Assembly (NCBI RefSeq): GCF_010731655.1
Contig: NZ_AP022619.1
Span: forward strand, 3,472,001 to 3,536,000
Length of the DNA stretch: 64,000 bases
Source: Mycobacterium paraseoulense
GTDB lineage: Bacteria > Actinomycetota > Actinomycetes > Mycobacteriales > Mycobacteriaceae
Direction of reading: 5' to 3'
Positions 1 through 9,828 of the stretch are shown piece by piece. Below the pieces are notes generated by a model, which saw nothing but the letters and a program-made list of their open reading frames with translations, did no database searches and was not told the origin of the DNA. The translations under genes and the position numbers were made by a program. The stretch's first letter is position 1, and each line of letters begins with the position of its first letter.

Positions 1-2
1 AC

Positions 3-68
3 GACGCCGACGAGTGCCGCGTCTTTCTGTCGATGCTCGGCATTGGGCCCGCAAAACTCGACGCGTAA
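3..68 (+). CDS. C-terminal fragment of an upstream gene
   Basis: The window opens inside an open reading frame that ends with DADECRVFL...AKLDA and a TAA at 66-68. The stop codon abuts the otsA ATG with no spacer, as expected for two cotranscribed genes. In M. tuberculosis a short uncharacterised gene (Rv3489) precedes otsA, so this may be its end. Only 21 codons are visible and no domain can be named. Confidence 0.4.
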   Translation, partial: DADECRVFLSMLGIGPAKLDA

Positions 69-1550
<1,482 letters not shown>

Positions 1551-1634
1551 GTCCCGCGAACCCATGGTGTTGCCGCGTAAACGCTGTGATACTCGATGCA
1601 TCGGCGAAGGGGAAGGCCCGGAAGGGAGGGAACC

Positions 1635-2213
1635 GTGAAGCTCCGTCGCGGGCTGGCGGCTGGCGCCGGCATATTCTCGGCCGTCGCCATCGGAATCGCA
1701 CTGGAATCGGGTGACCCGGCGCATGCGGTCGGACCGCCGCCCGACGGCAACTACAACTTCAACGAGGCGGGCGTCTCCGGGGTGACCTGGACGATCTCGG
1801 CGCTGTGCGACCAGCCGTCCGGAACCCGGAACATGAATGACTATTCCGACCCGATCGTCTTCGCGATGAACTGCGCCCTGAACATCGTGAGTTCGACGCC
1901 CGAACGGATCACCCCCGCGGACAAGTTGCAGAACTTCAGCGGTAGGGCCCGGATGACCAGCATGATGTGGACGTTCAAAGTCGAGAAACCCGACGGTGTT
2001 TCGTGCCCCGGGGGCGGCACCGCACCGTCCACCGACACCTATGCGTTCAGTGACGAGAACATGAGCGGCACTCACACCACCCTGCACGGTGCCGTCTGTG
2101 GGATGCAGCCGGAGATGAAGAAGCAACCGTTCTCGCTCCAATTGTCCGGGCCCCCGCCCAGCCCGGTCGAACGTTACCCGTTGTACTGCAACGGCATTGC
2201 GATGTGTTACTAG
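1635..2213 (+). CDS. secreted mycobacterial protein of unknown function (Rv3491-like)
   Basis: A 192-residue protein of unknown function. I place the start at the GTG at 1635 because GGGAGGGAA lies 4-12 nt upstream and because translation from there begins with a textbook Sec signal peptide: KLRR, a hydrophobic stretch, then an AHA cleavage site near residue 30. An upstream in-frame ATG at 1596 would add 13 basic residues and spoil the signal. The mature part has several Cys residues suited to disulfides. Its end lies only 9 bp from the convergent end of the mce4 operon. Length and position match Rv3491, which has no assigned function. Confidence 0.8.
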   Translation: MKLRRGLAAGAGIFSAVAIGIALESGDPAHAVGPPPDGNYNFNEAGVSGVTWTISALCDQPSGTRNMNDYSDPIVFAMNCALNIVSSTPERITPADKLQNFSGRARMTSMMWTFKVEKPDGVSCPGGGTAPSTDTYAFSDENMSGTHTTLHGAVCGMQPEMKKQPFSLQLSGPPPSPVERYPLYCNGIAMCY

Positions 2214-2222
2214 CGCGTACGA

Positions 2223-2717
2223 CTAGATCGGCGTGATGTAGGCGATCAGCCATTGCTTGCCGATCTTTTTGAAGTCCACCCGTAGCCGGCTGCCGTCGTA
2301 GAGGGGCTGGCGCGATTTGTCGGTCACCGTGCGGTTCATATAGACCATCAGCGATGCCGAATCACGCTTGGCTGACATCACCCCCACGCCCACCACGTTG
2401 GCCTGGACGACCACCTCGCGCTTCTTGGCTTCCGGGATGATCTGCGCGTTGGCGCTTTTGCGGAACTCCTGACGGTAGTCGGGTGTCAACAGGGGATACG
2501 CGTCACTGAGGCTGCGCTCCACCGTCTGGTAGTCGTAGGCGAAGACTTCGGGAATCTCCTTGGTGGCCAGGCCCGGTAGCACCGCACGCGCCGCCTCCTC
2601 GCCCCGGGTCTGTACCCGACCCCAGTAGAACCAGCCGGCGGCCGCCGACAATCCGACGAACACCAGAACCAGGAGGTAGCCCGCGACGACGAGCAGCCTG
2701 CGCCGCCACCGCATCAA
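2223..2717 (-). CDS. mam4B: Mce-associated membrane protein, second of pair (Rv3492c-like)
   Basis: Last gene of the mce4 operon, 164 residues. It has one N-terminal membrane anchor (about residues 7-30, a hydrophobic run ending in WFYWG) followed by an extracytoplasmic domain, the layout of Mce-associated (Mas/Mam/Omam) proteins. In M. tuberculosis members of this family stabilise Mce transporters. The start ATG overlaps the stop of mam4A by 4 nt (ATGA), so the pair is translationally coupled. No catalytic motif is visible. Assignment to Rv3492c rests on operon position, topology and length. Confidence 0.85.
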   Translation of the reverse strand: MMRWRRRLLVVAGYLLVLVFVGLSAAAGWFYWGRVQTRGEEAARAVLPGLATKEIPEVFAYDYQTVERSLSDAYPLLTPDYRQEFRKSANAQIIPEAKKREVVVQANVVGVGVMSAKRDSASLMVYMNRTVTDKSRQPLYDGSRLRVDFKKIGKQWLIAYITPI

Positions 2718-3403
2718 TTACCCCCGTTGGGATACTTCAGGTCGTAGCCCGTCATCCGGCCCTGCTCGTCCTCATGGACGATCACCCGCAGGCGATAGGG
2801 CATGGAGGGCTTGTTCACGCCGTCGATGTCGGCGACGGTGACCCGCACGGAAACAAGCACGGACGCGTTGTCGGTCACGTTGTCGATGCCCTCCAGGGCG
2901 GCGCCGTTGATGACGGCCTCCGACGTCGCGTTGGTGGAGCGGAAGATGCCCTTGAGGTTCTCGATGTTGTTGTTGGCGCCCAGCATTCCGCGCAGCGGTC
3001 CGCTGGTGCCGTTGTAGAACCGGTTCACGCTCTCGTCGATGTTGTCCTGCTTGTAGCTGAACATGTTGACCACCGTCTGCGTGGCGGTGTCGACGAAGCG
3101 CTGGTCGCGCGCTTGCTGGGCGTTGGCGTGCCGATGCTGCACGACAAGCAGGGCCAGGCAACCGGCCAGCGCGCCGATGGCCAACAGCCCGGCCGCCAAC
3201 GAGATCCAGGCCACCAAGGCGCGGTGCGGCCGCCGCCGCGGTGGGGGCTTGACGGAATTGAGGGCCCTGACGGGCTTGGCCGGCTGCGTCGGCGCGGCGT
3301 CGACTTGCACCGTGGCGGCCGGATTCGCCTCGCCCTTCGCGGGGCCGGCCGCGCGGGAGGCCCGACGACGAACGCGCGGTTTGTTGGTCGGCTCGTCTGC
3401 CAC
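2714..3403 (-). CDS. mam4A: Mce-associated membrane protein, first of pair (Rv3493c-like)
   Basis: A 229-residue protein with a long basic and Ala/Pro-rich cytoplasmic N-terminus (about 1-75), one membrane segment (about 80-108) and a periplasmic domain of the Mce-associated type. The start is a GTG whose first base is the last base of the mce4F TAG stop, a one-base overlap. It ends in a 4-nt overlap with mam4B. The family is thought to support assembly or stability of the Mce4 complex. The exact role cannot be read from sequence. Confidence 0.85.
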   Translation of the reverse strand: MADEPTNKPRVRRRASRAAGPAKGEANPAATVQVDAAPTQPAKPVRALNSVKPPPRRRPHRALVAWISLAAGLLAIGALAGCLALLVVQHRHANAQQARDQRFVDTATQTVVNMFSYKQDNIDESVNRFYNGTSGPLRGMLGANNNIENLKGIFRSTNATSEAVINGAALEGIDNVTDNASVLVSVRVTVADIDGVNKPSMPYRLRVIVHEDEQGRMTGYDLKYPNGGN

Positions 3404-5127
3404 TACATCGGCCTCGGATCAAGCATCAGGTCCACCCAATTCTCGGCGCTCGACGCGCCGCTAGCACCGGCCGCGAAAATACCAGTGCCGCCCGCCGGGT
3501 CCTTGAACGCGCCGGTCTTCTCGTCATAGGTGGCATACGCCGGTCCGCTGGCCTGTGGCTGTCCGCCGGGCGGCGGCCCCCACGGCTTCTCCGGTCCGGG
3601 GCCCGGCGGCGGGGGATTGATCCCTTCCGGCGGCGCCGGCGGCGGCAGCCATTTGGGGTACGGCAGCTGCGGTGGCACGGGCGGAACCCCGGGCGGCTGC
3701 CACGACGTGAACGGCGGTGGTGGCCCGTTGTCGTTGGGCGGCGGCGGGTCGAACGCCGGTTGCTTGTTGGGCAGCGGTCCCGGCCCGGGGACCACCCCGG
3801 GCGGGGGCGGCCCGACGATCGGGGTGCCCGGATCGGGTTCGGCACCCGGCGGGATGTACGGGAACTTATTGGGCGGCAACACGTTCAGCCCGTTGGTTAC
3901 CGGAGTGTCGTAGGGCACCGGCGGACCGCGCCACGGGTTGCGACCAACGGGCACATAACCCTTCGGGTCACGGCAGAGCTGGATCGTCGGCGCCCGTTTG
4001 CCGGGAAACTCCTGACAGGGGTAGTTGCGCGCGCCGCGCACGGTACTCGGATCGTTCTGGGCGACCTTGCAATACATGTCCCGCGGCAGCTCCCGCACCG
4101 TCTCATCGGCGGGTGTGCGCATCAACGGCGGCGGGAGGAAGCCGACGGCGCACGGCGGGGGGTCGTTGAGGTCGAGCTTGAAGTCGAGCTTGGCGCCCTC
4201 GTCCTGCGGGGCACCGCCGGCGGCCGTGGTGATCGCGGCGAACAGCGCCGGCAGCACGACCAACAGCTGCTCGATCGACTTGTGGTAGATCACGCCCACC
4301 CGGCCCAGGTTGGCCAGGCTGGCCGCCAGCGCCGGGAAGGAGGGGCGAATACCGGAGAACGCGGTGCTTGCCTCGTCGGTCGCACCGGGGGCGGTGGCCA
4401 GCGTCGAACGCAGCTGCGGGTCGGCCTGCCGCACCTCGGAGGTGAACCGCGCCAGCCCGTCGGCCAGCGACTTGATGTCGGCGCCGGCGCGAATCTGTGC
4501 TTCCAGGAACGGACCGGCCTGGTCGATCAACTGCGAGGCTTGCGGGTAGTTCGCGTTGGCCTCGTCGACCAACAGCCGGGCCGACTCGAACAAGCGCGCC
4601 AGCTCGGGGCCCGATCCGTTGGTCGCGATGAAGGTCTCGTGCAACAGCTCGCGCAGCCGGGTGTCGCCCAGGCTGTTGGTCAGCGCCTCGGCCCGCTTCA
4701 ACAGATCGGCGACGTCCTGGCCGATCCGGGTGTTCTGTCGCTCGATCCGAAACCCGTTGTGCAGTTTGGTGGATGCCGGTGTGCTCGGGGGCACCAGGTC
4801 GATGTATTGCTCGCCGACGGCCGACACGCTCTTGACGGTCGCGGTGACGTTGGACGGGATGGCAGTTCCGCTGTTGAGTCGCATCGCGGCGGTGACGCCG
4901 TTGGGGTTGAGGCCGACCGACTCCACGCGGCCGACGGCGACGCCGCGATAGGTCACGTTGGCGTTCTTGTACAGGCCGCCGCCGGCGACGAAATCGGCTG
5001 TCCCGGCGTAGGTTCCAAGGCCGAACGTGGCGGGCAGTCGCAGGTAGAAGATCGCCATCACGGTCAACGTGATGGCGGTGATCACCGCGAATATCCAGAG
5101 CTGGATCCTGGTGAGTTTGTCGTGCAT
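3403..5127 (-). CDS. mce4F: Mce4F, MCE-family subunit of the sterol importer
   Basis: Last of six MCE subunits thought to form the periplasmic substrate channel of the Mce4 cholesterol transporter. The 574-residue protein has an N-terminal transmembrane anchor (about 10-32), an MlaD/MCE domain (about 38-115, including YRGVAVGRVESV), a long helical region with paired Asn/Leu repeats, and an extended Pro/Gly-rich C-terminal tail (about 410-555). The tail probably spans or contacts the cell envelope. M. tuberculosis Mce4F is close to this length. The start lies 13 nt after mce4E. The Pro-rich tail produces a Gly-rich, PE_PGRS-like reading frame on the opposite strand, which I take as an artefact. 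Confidence 0.95.
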   Translation of the reverse strand: MHDKLTRIQLWIFAVITAITLTVMAIFYLRLPATFGLGTYAGTADFVAGGGLYKNANVTYRGVAVGRVESVGLNPNGVTAAMRLNSGTAIPSNVTATVKSVSAVGEQYIDLVPPSTPASTKLHNGFRIERQNTRIGQDVADLLKRAEALTNSLGDTRLRELLHETFIATNGSGPELARLFESARLLVDEANANYPQASQLIDQAGPFLEAQIRAGADIKSLADGLARFTSEVRQADPQLRSTLATAPGATDEASTAFSGIRPSFPALAASLANLGRVGVIYHKSIEQLLVVLPALFAAITTAAGGAPQDEGAKLDFKLDLNDPPPCAVGFLPPPLMRTPADETVRELPRDMYCKVAQNDPSTVRGARNYPCQEFPGKRAPTIQLCRDPKGYVPVGRNPWRGPPVPYDTPVTNGLNVLPPNKFPYIPPGAEPDPGTPIVGPPPPGVVPGPGPLPNKQPAFDPPPPNDNGPPPPFTSWQPPGVPPVPPQLPYPKWLPPPAPPEGINPPPPGPGPEKPWGPPPGGQPQASGPAYATYDEKTGAFKDPAGGTGIFAAGASGASSAENWVDLMLDPRPM

Positions 5128-5140
5128 GTGCGTCGGCCCC

Positions 5141-6295
5141 CTACTGTCCTGAAGCCGTGCCGGGCGGAATTTTGAACGGGTCGGCGGCCTGTCCGGACAG
5201 GTTGGCCAATTCGCCGACCAAAAAGTCGGGCGGATTGAGGATCTCGTTCATGTGGGCCATGTTCGGGTCGAAATACGCCGTCGTGAAGAATGTTTCACCG
5301 ATCCGGCGGAGTGTGAGGTCGAAGGTGGTGAACACATTGAGGTAGTCGCCCCGCACGGCGTTCTTGATACCGAAGTTGGGGAAGGGGAACGTCAGCAAGA
5401 GCTGCAGCGAGGTGACGAAGTTCCTCCGGTTGTCGTTCAGCGCCTTGACGGCCGCGTACAGGTCCTTGAGGTCGGCGGCGAAGTCCACCTTGGTCTTGGC
5501 CAGGATGTTCGAGGTGACGTTCGCCAATTTGTGAAGCGCGCTGAACGCCTCGACGATGTGGTCGCGGTTCTTGTTGAGCACGCGAATCGCGTCGGGCAGC
5601 GTGTCCAGCGCCCGGCCCAGGTTGTCCTTGTCACGCGCCAGGCTCGCGGAGAATCGGTTCAAGCCGTCGACCGCATCGATGATGTCGTTGACCTGCCGGT
5701 TGAGTCCCGCGGTCAGTTCCGCCAGGTGGGGGATGAGGTCGGCGAACTGGTCCTGCCGGCCGGCGACGGCCTGATACGTCTCGTCGGTGATCTCTTCCAG
5801 CGCACCGACGTTGCCCTTGTTCACCACGACGCCGAGGGCCGACAGCACCTCTTCGGTGGTGGGATAACGGCCGGTGTGGGACTCGGAGATCTTCGACCCG
5901 TCCGTCAGCCGGCCGACACCCGGCTTGTCCTTCGGGCGGGCCAGGTCGATGTGCATCGAACCCAGCAGCGACGTCTGCGCAACGGTCGCCGTGGAGTTGG
6001 CCGGCAGCACGACATTCTTGTCCAACGACAATTTCACTGCCGCGTAGAACGATCCGTCGGACCGCTGTTGGGCTTGAACGCCCGAGACGCTGCCGACGGT
6101 GACGTCGTCGACCATGACCGGCGAGTTCTGCGGCAGCGTCGCCACATCGGGCAGGTCGACGGTGATCGAGTAGCCGCCACCGCCATGACCGGCGGTACCC
6201 GGCATCGACAGGGAGTTCAACCCGCCGTATTGACAGCCCGCCAGCAGCGCGCTACCCGCCGCTAAAGCGCCGCCACGCAACCACATTCGGTTCAT
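5141..6295 (-). CDS. lprN: Mce4E (LprN), lipoprotein MCE subunit of the sterol importer
   Basis: The only lipoprotein among the six Mce4 subunits. The N-terminus has a charged region, a short hydrophobic segment and a lipobox LLAGC with the lipidated Cys at residue 21. An MCE domain (about 44-125) and a helical C-terminal region follow, 384 residues in all. E-position lipoproteins are a family hallmark of mycobacterial mce operons. The start codon overlaps the mce4D stop by one base (TGATG). It should work with Mce4A-D and Mce4F to carry sterol from the outer envelope to the YrbE4 permease. Confidence 0.95.
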   Translation of the reverse strand: MNRMWLRGGALAAGSALLAGCQYGGLNSLSMPGTAGHGGGGYSITVDLPDVATLPQNSPVMVDDVTVGSVSGVQAQQRSDGSFYAAVKLSLDKNVVLPANSTATVAQTSLLGSMHIDLARPKDKPGVGRLTDGSKISESHTGRYPTTEEVLSALGVVVNKGNVGALEEITDETYQAVAGRQDQFADLIPHLAELTAGLNRQVNDIIDAVDGLNRFSASLARDKDNLGRALDTLPDAIRVLNKNRDHIVEAFSALHKLANVTSNILAKTKVDFAADLKDLYAAVKALNDNRRNFVTSLQLLLTFPFPNFGIKNAVRGDYLNVFTTFDLTLRRIGETFFTTAYFDPNMAHMNEILNPPDFLVGELANLSGQAADPFKIPPGTASGQ

Positions 6296-7725
6296 CAGCC
6301 GCCCCCCTGACCGGCCGGCGGCGTCGCCTGGCCCGGCGACGGCCCCGGGAGGGGCCCGAAGGCGCTGCCCGGAGCGGGCCTCGGCGCGGGCCCGGCATTC
6401 CCCAAGGCCGGCGCCGGCGGCTGGCCGGTCGGCGGTGCCGTCGGAACCAGCAAGGCCTGCAGGTCCGCCGGGTTCTGGGCGGCGGGCGGCGTCTTGGCAC
6501 CGTTGGCCGGGATCCAGGTCAGCTCGGGGACCGGAGTGGCCGACTTCGCCTGGGTTTCCGGGGTGTCGTAGATGATCTGGCCTTTGTAGGCAGTGATCGT
6601 GTTGAGCGGGTGGAACATGATCGGCGGGTAGTTCACGGTGAGCCGGCGCAGCACGGGACCCAGCCGCTCACGACACAGTTCCGCGCGCCGGTAGTAGTCG
6701 GGCGCGCGCGGGCCGCCGGCCGTCTCGAAGGACCCACCGCAGATGAACTGCACGGGGTTGGCGAATTCGGGTATCGACAGCAGGCCGTTGAGCGTGCCCT
6801 GTGCCGGGTCGTAGATGTTGTAGAAGTTGGCGATGCCGGGGCCCGCCACATGCAGCACCTGCTCGATGTTGTCGCTCTGGTCGCTCAGGGTCTTGGCGAA
6901 GTCGTTGAGGTTGTTGACCGTATCGATGATGGTCGAGTTGTTCTCATGCAGGAATCCCCGGATGTCGGAGAGCGCCTTGTTCAGCGTGCCCAGGGTGCTG
7001 TCGAGGTGCCGCGAACTGTCGGCGAGCACCTGCGAGACCGAGGCGACGTTACCGGCGAACTGCACGATCTGTTCGTTGCTGGCCGACAGCGCGTTGACCA
7101 GGACCTGAAGGTTCTTGACCGTGCCGAAGATGTCGCTGCGCGAATCCCCCAGCCGTCCAGCGGCTTGGGAGAGTTCACGCAAGGCGTTGTGGAAAGACTC
7201 GCCGTTGCCGTTCAGCGTGTCCGCGGCCTGGTTGATCGCCCGGCCCAGCGGCCCCTGCATCGACCCTGTGGTGGGGCCGAGCTGAACGGCCAGTTGCGTC
7301 AGCGACTCCTTGACCTCGTCCCACTCCACCGGCACCCCGGTCCGGCTCAGGCCGATGCTCCCACCGTCGGGCAGCACCGCCCCGCCGGTGTAGGCAGGCG
7401 TCAACTGAATGAACCGCGCGGACACCAGGTTCGGCGACATGATGATGGCCTGGGCGTCCTTCGGGACCTTCACGTCCTTGGACACCGACATGGTGATCTT
7501 GACGTCGGACGGGCGCGGCTCGATCGTGTCGACCCGACCCACCGGAACGCCGAGAACGCGGACCTGGTCACCGGGGTAGAGCCCGACCGCGGAAGTGAAG
7601 TAGCCGACGATGCTTCGCGTATTGCCGGTCGACGACAACACATACACGCCGCCCACCAACACCGCGATGAGCGCGATGGCGGTGGTGTAACGCAGCCCCC
7701 GGCTGCCGGCGATCCGCTGCATCAT
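6295..7725 (-). CDS. mce4D: Mce4D, MCE-family subunit of the sterol importer
   Basis: A 476-residue MCE subunit with an N-terminal transmembrane segment (about 12-32), an MCE domain (about 38-115, with DQVRVLGVPVGRVDTIEP), a coiled-coil-like middle rich in Leu/Asn/Asp heptads and a Pro/Ala/Gly-rich C-terminus (about 405-476). M. tuberculosis Mce4D is slightly shorter (about 451 aa), the difference being compatible with the low-complexity tail. It overlaps mce4C by 4 nt and mce4E by 1 nt, so all three are likely on one transcript with coupled translation. Confidence 0.95.
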   Translation of the reverse strand: MMQRIAGSRGLRYTTAIALIAVLVGGVYVLSSTGNTRSIVGYFTSAVGLYPGDQVRVLGVPVGRVDTIEPRPSDVKITMSVSKDVKVPKDAQAIIMSPNLVSARFIQLTPAYTGGAVLPDGGSIGLSRTGVPVEWDEVKESLTQLAVQLGPTTGSMQGPLGRAINQAADTLNGNGESFHNALRELSQAAGRLGDSRSDIFGTVKNLQVLVNALSASNEQIVQFAGNVASVSQVLADSSRHLDSTLGTLNKALSDIRGFLHENNSTIIDTVNNLNDFAKTLSDQSDNIEQVLHVAGPGIANFYNIYDPAQGTLNGLLSIPEFANPVQFICGGSFETAGGPRAPDYYRRAELCRERLGPVLRRLTVNYPPIMFHPLNTITAYKGQIIYDTPETQAKSATPVPELTWIPANGAKTPPAAQNPADLQALLVPTAPPTGQPPAPALGNAGPAPRPAPGSAFGPLPGPSPGQATPPAGQGGG

Positions 7726-8786
7726 GGCGACTTCGGCCTGATGATCCAGCGCTCCTGGATTAAGCCGCGCAGATAATCGGCGAGGCTGGCCGGCATCTTG
7801 CCCGGCTGGTAGAAGAAGTCGAACATCGTCGCGATCAGCGGCGCGGGGATCACACCGTAGACGTTGACGTTGAATCCCGGTCCGGACCCGACGACCTCGC
7901 CCAGCTCGGTGGCATAGGTGGGCAGCCGTTTGAGGGCCTCGGTGATGTAGTCGCGGCGCTCGTTGAGATTGCTCAGCACGTCGTTGAGCTTGCTCAGCGC
8001 GGGACCGAACTCCTTGCGGTTGTCGGCGACGAAGCCGGAGATCTGCGCCGAGAGGCCCTGGATCCCCGAAATCAACCGCCCCAGGGCGGCGCGCCGCTCA
8101 TCGAGCGCGGCGAACAGCGCGTTGCCGTCGTCGACAAGTTTGTTGACTTGGTCGGCGCGCTGGGACAGCACGCCGGTCACGGACTTCGCATGCGCCAGAA
8201 GGCTTTGCAGCGCCTCGTCACGGCGGTTCAGGGTGCGCGACAGCGTCGTCACACCGTCGAGGGCACCGCGCAGTTCCGGAGTTGCGCCTTGCAGCGTGTC
8301 GGTCAGTACGTTCAACGCCTGCTCGAACTGCGGCTTGTTCAGGTTGTTGGCGTTCTGCCCCAAGTCCTCGAGCGCGCCGGCCAGCGTGTATGGCGTGGTC
8401 GTCCGGCTCAGCGGGATCGTGGTTGATCTGCCGCTGCCGGCCGGGCTCACCGCGATGGACCGCTCACCGAGGATGGTGTCGGTGCGGATCGCGGCCAGCG
8501 ACTGGTCACCGACGGCGACGTGGCGGTCCACGCTGAAACTGATCTTGGCGCTGTCGCCGGCCAGGCCGACGGACGTCACCTTCCCGACCTTCAAGCCCGA
8601 GACGTACACCGCGTTGCCGGGATTGATGCCGCCGGCGTCAGCGAAGTAGGCGTCGTAGATCTTTCCCTGCGGCCAGAACGGCAGGCCCGCGTAGCCGAAT
8701 GCGATGAGCACGACGCACACCACCAGCACCACCCCGAAGATGCCGGTGCGCAGCGGATCGCGCTCACGCTTTGCGTTACTTGGCAA
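7722..8786 (-). CDS. mce4C: Mce4C, MCE-family subunit of the sterol importer
   Basis: A 354-residue MCE subunit: short basic N-terminus (KRERDPLRTG), one membrane segment (about 11-33), an MCE domain (about 40-120) and a helical tail ending in IIRPKSP. The frame is open back to 8825, but that start would overlap mce4B by 50 nt. I prefer the TTG at 8786, which is preceded by AGGGGAGGT at good spacing and gives a length close to M. tuberculosis Mce4C (about 357 aa). The TTG overlaps the last codons of mce4B by 11 nt. The stop overlaps the mce4D start by 4 nt. Confidence 0.93.
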   Translation of the reverse strand: MPSNAKRERDPLRTGIFGVVLVVCVVLIAFGYAGLPFWPQGKIYDAYFADAGGINPGNAVYVSGLKVGKVTSVGLAGDSAKISFSVDRHVAVGDQSLAAIRTDTILGERSIAVSPAGSGRSTTIPLSRTTTPYTLAGALEDLGQNANNLNKPQFEQALNVLTDTLQGATPELRGALDGVTTLSRTLNRRDEALQSLLAHAKSVTGVLSQRADQVNKLVDDGNALFAALDERRAALGRLISGIQGLSAQISGFVADNRKEFGPALSKLNDVLSNLNERRDYITEALKRLPTYATELGEVVGSGPGFNVNVYGVIPAPLIATMFDFFYQPGKMPASLADYLRGLIQERWIIRPKSP

Positions 8787-9828
8787 AAGCGCACCTCCCC
8801 TTGCTGGGATCCACTTGGCCACCAAGGGGCAGCAGGATGTCGCTGCCGGCCGGGCCGTTGATCTTGATCGTCACCGAGCAGAAGTAGATGTTGAAGAACG
8901 ATCCGTAAGCGCCCAGGGCAGCCAGCCGCAGATAGTCCTCGCCCAGCTGCTCGACGTCGTTGTTGACTTCGGCCTTGCGGTTGTCCAATTCGGTCGCCAG
9001 CGGCCGGGTGTTCTCGAGGATGCCCTGCAGCGGTCGGCGCGAATTCTGCAACAGCTCGGTCAGATCCGTCGTCGTCGAGGCAAGCGGCGGAATGGCGCCG
9101 GCGATGTCGTCCTTGTTCTTGGCCAAGCCGCTGATCAATTGCTGCAACTGGTCGACGCTGGCCGAAAACTGTGCGCTGCGCGCATCGACGGTCTTGAGCA
9201 CCGTGTTCAGGTTGTTGATCACGTCACCGATGAGTTGGTCGCGCTGGCCCAGCGCCGAGGAGAACGCGCTGGTGTCGGCCAGCACGTTGGACAACGCGCC
9301 GCCCTGCCCCTGCAGCAGTTCGATGACCGCACTGCTGATCGTGTTCACCTTGTCCGCGTCCAGCCCCTTGAGGACCGGCCGCAGGCCGCCCAGCAGCGCG
9401 TCGAGATCCAGCGCGGGCTGGGTGTGTTGGGCGTTGATCGTCGCGCCCGGCGGCAGCTTTCGCAGCTCGCCCGGTCCGGAGGTGATCTCCAAGTACCGGT
9501 CGCCGACCAGGTTTTCGTAGCGGATCACCGCGCGCGTGGACGAATAGAGCGTATAGCGCTTGTCGATTCCGAATGTCACGTCGATGGTGTTGTCCGGGTT
9601 GAGCTTCACGCCGGACACCGCACCGACGGGCACGCCGGCGATGCGCACCTTCTGCCCCGCCTTCAACCTCGACACATCGGTGAACGTTGCGTGGTACGTG
9701 CTTTCGGGGCCGAAGCGGAAGTCGCCGAAGACCACGACCAGTCCCGCCGACACGATCAGCATGGCGACCGTGAAGATGCTGACCTTGATCATCATCGAGC
9801 GGTGCGTCGGCATGCTCCCGGCGGCCAT
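8776..9828 (-). CDS. mce4B: Mce4B, MCE-family subunit of the sterol importer
   Basis: A 350-residue MCE subunit, the same length as M. tuberculosis Mce4B. It has a short N-terminus, a membrane anchor (about 13-35), an MCE domain (about 40-120, with QKVRIAGVPVGAVSGVKL), a long helical stretch and a C-terminus ending in GRCAFAK. Start and stop of mce4A and mce4B share one base. The role is inferred from family and operon: part of the hexameric MCE assembly that moves cholesterol across the periplasm. Confidence 0.95.
   Translation of the reverse strand: MAAGSMPTHRSMMIKVSIFTVAMLIVSAGLVVVFGDFRFGPESTYHATFTDVSRLKAGQKVRIAGVPVGAVSGVKLNPDNTIDVTFGIDKRYTLYSSTRAVIRYENLVGDRYLEITSGPGELRKLPPGATINAQHTQPALDLDALLGGLRPVLKGLDADKVNTISSAVIELLQGQGGALSNVLADTSAFSSALGQRDQLIGDVINNLNTVLKTVDARSAQFSASVDQLQQLISGLAKNKDDIAGAIPPLASTTTDLTELLQNSRRPLQGILENTRPLATELDNRKAEVNNDVEQLGEDYLRLAALGAYGSFFNIYFCSVTIKINGPAGSDILLPLGGQVDPSKGRCAFAK

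Noticed and set aside
3530..3913. Gly-rich plus-strand frame resembling a PE_PGRS fragment
   Set aside because: It is the exact antisense of the Pro-rich tail of Mce4F and has no start context or PE domain.
3760..5175. Long plus-strand frame (471 codons) opposite mce4F
   Set aside because: Composition is Arg/Gly/Val-rich with no domain; it mirrors mce4F codons. Similar antisense frames at 5252-6265, 6610-7776, 8704-9918 and 22308-23981 are rejected for the same reason.
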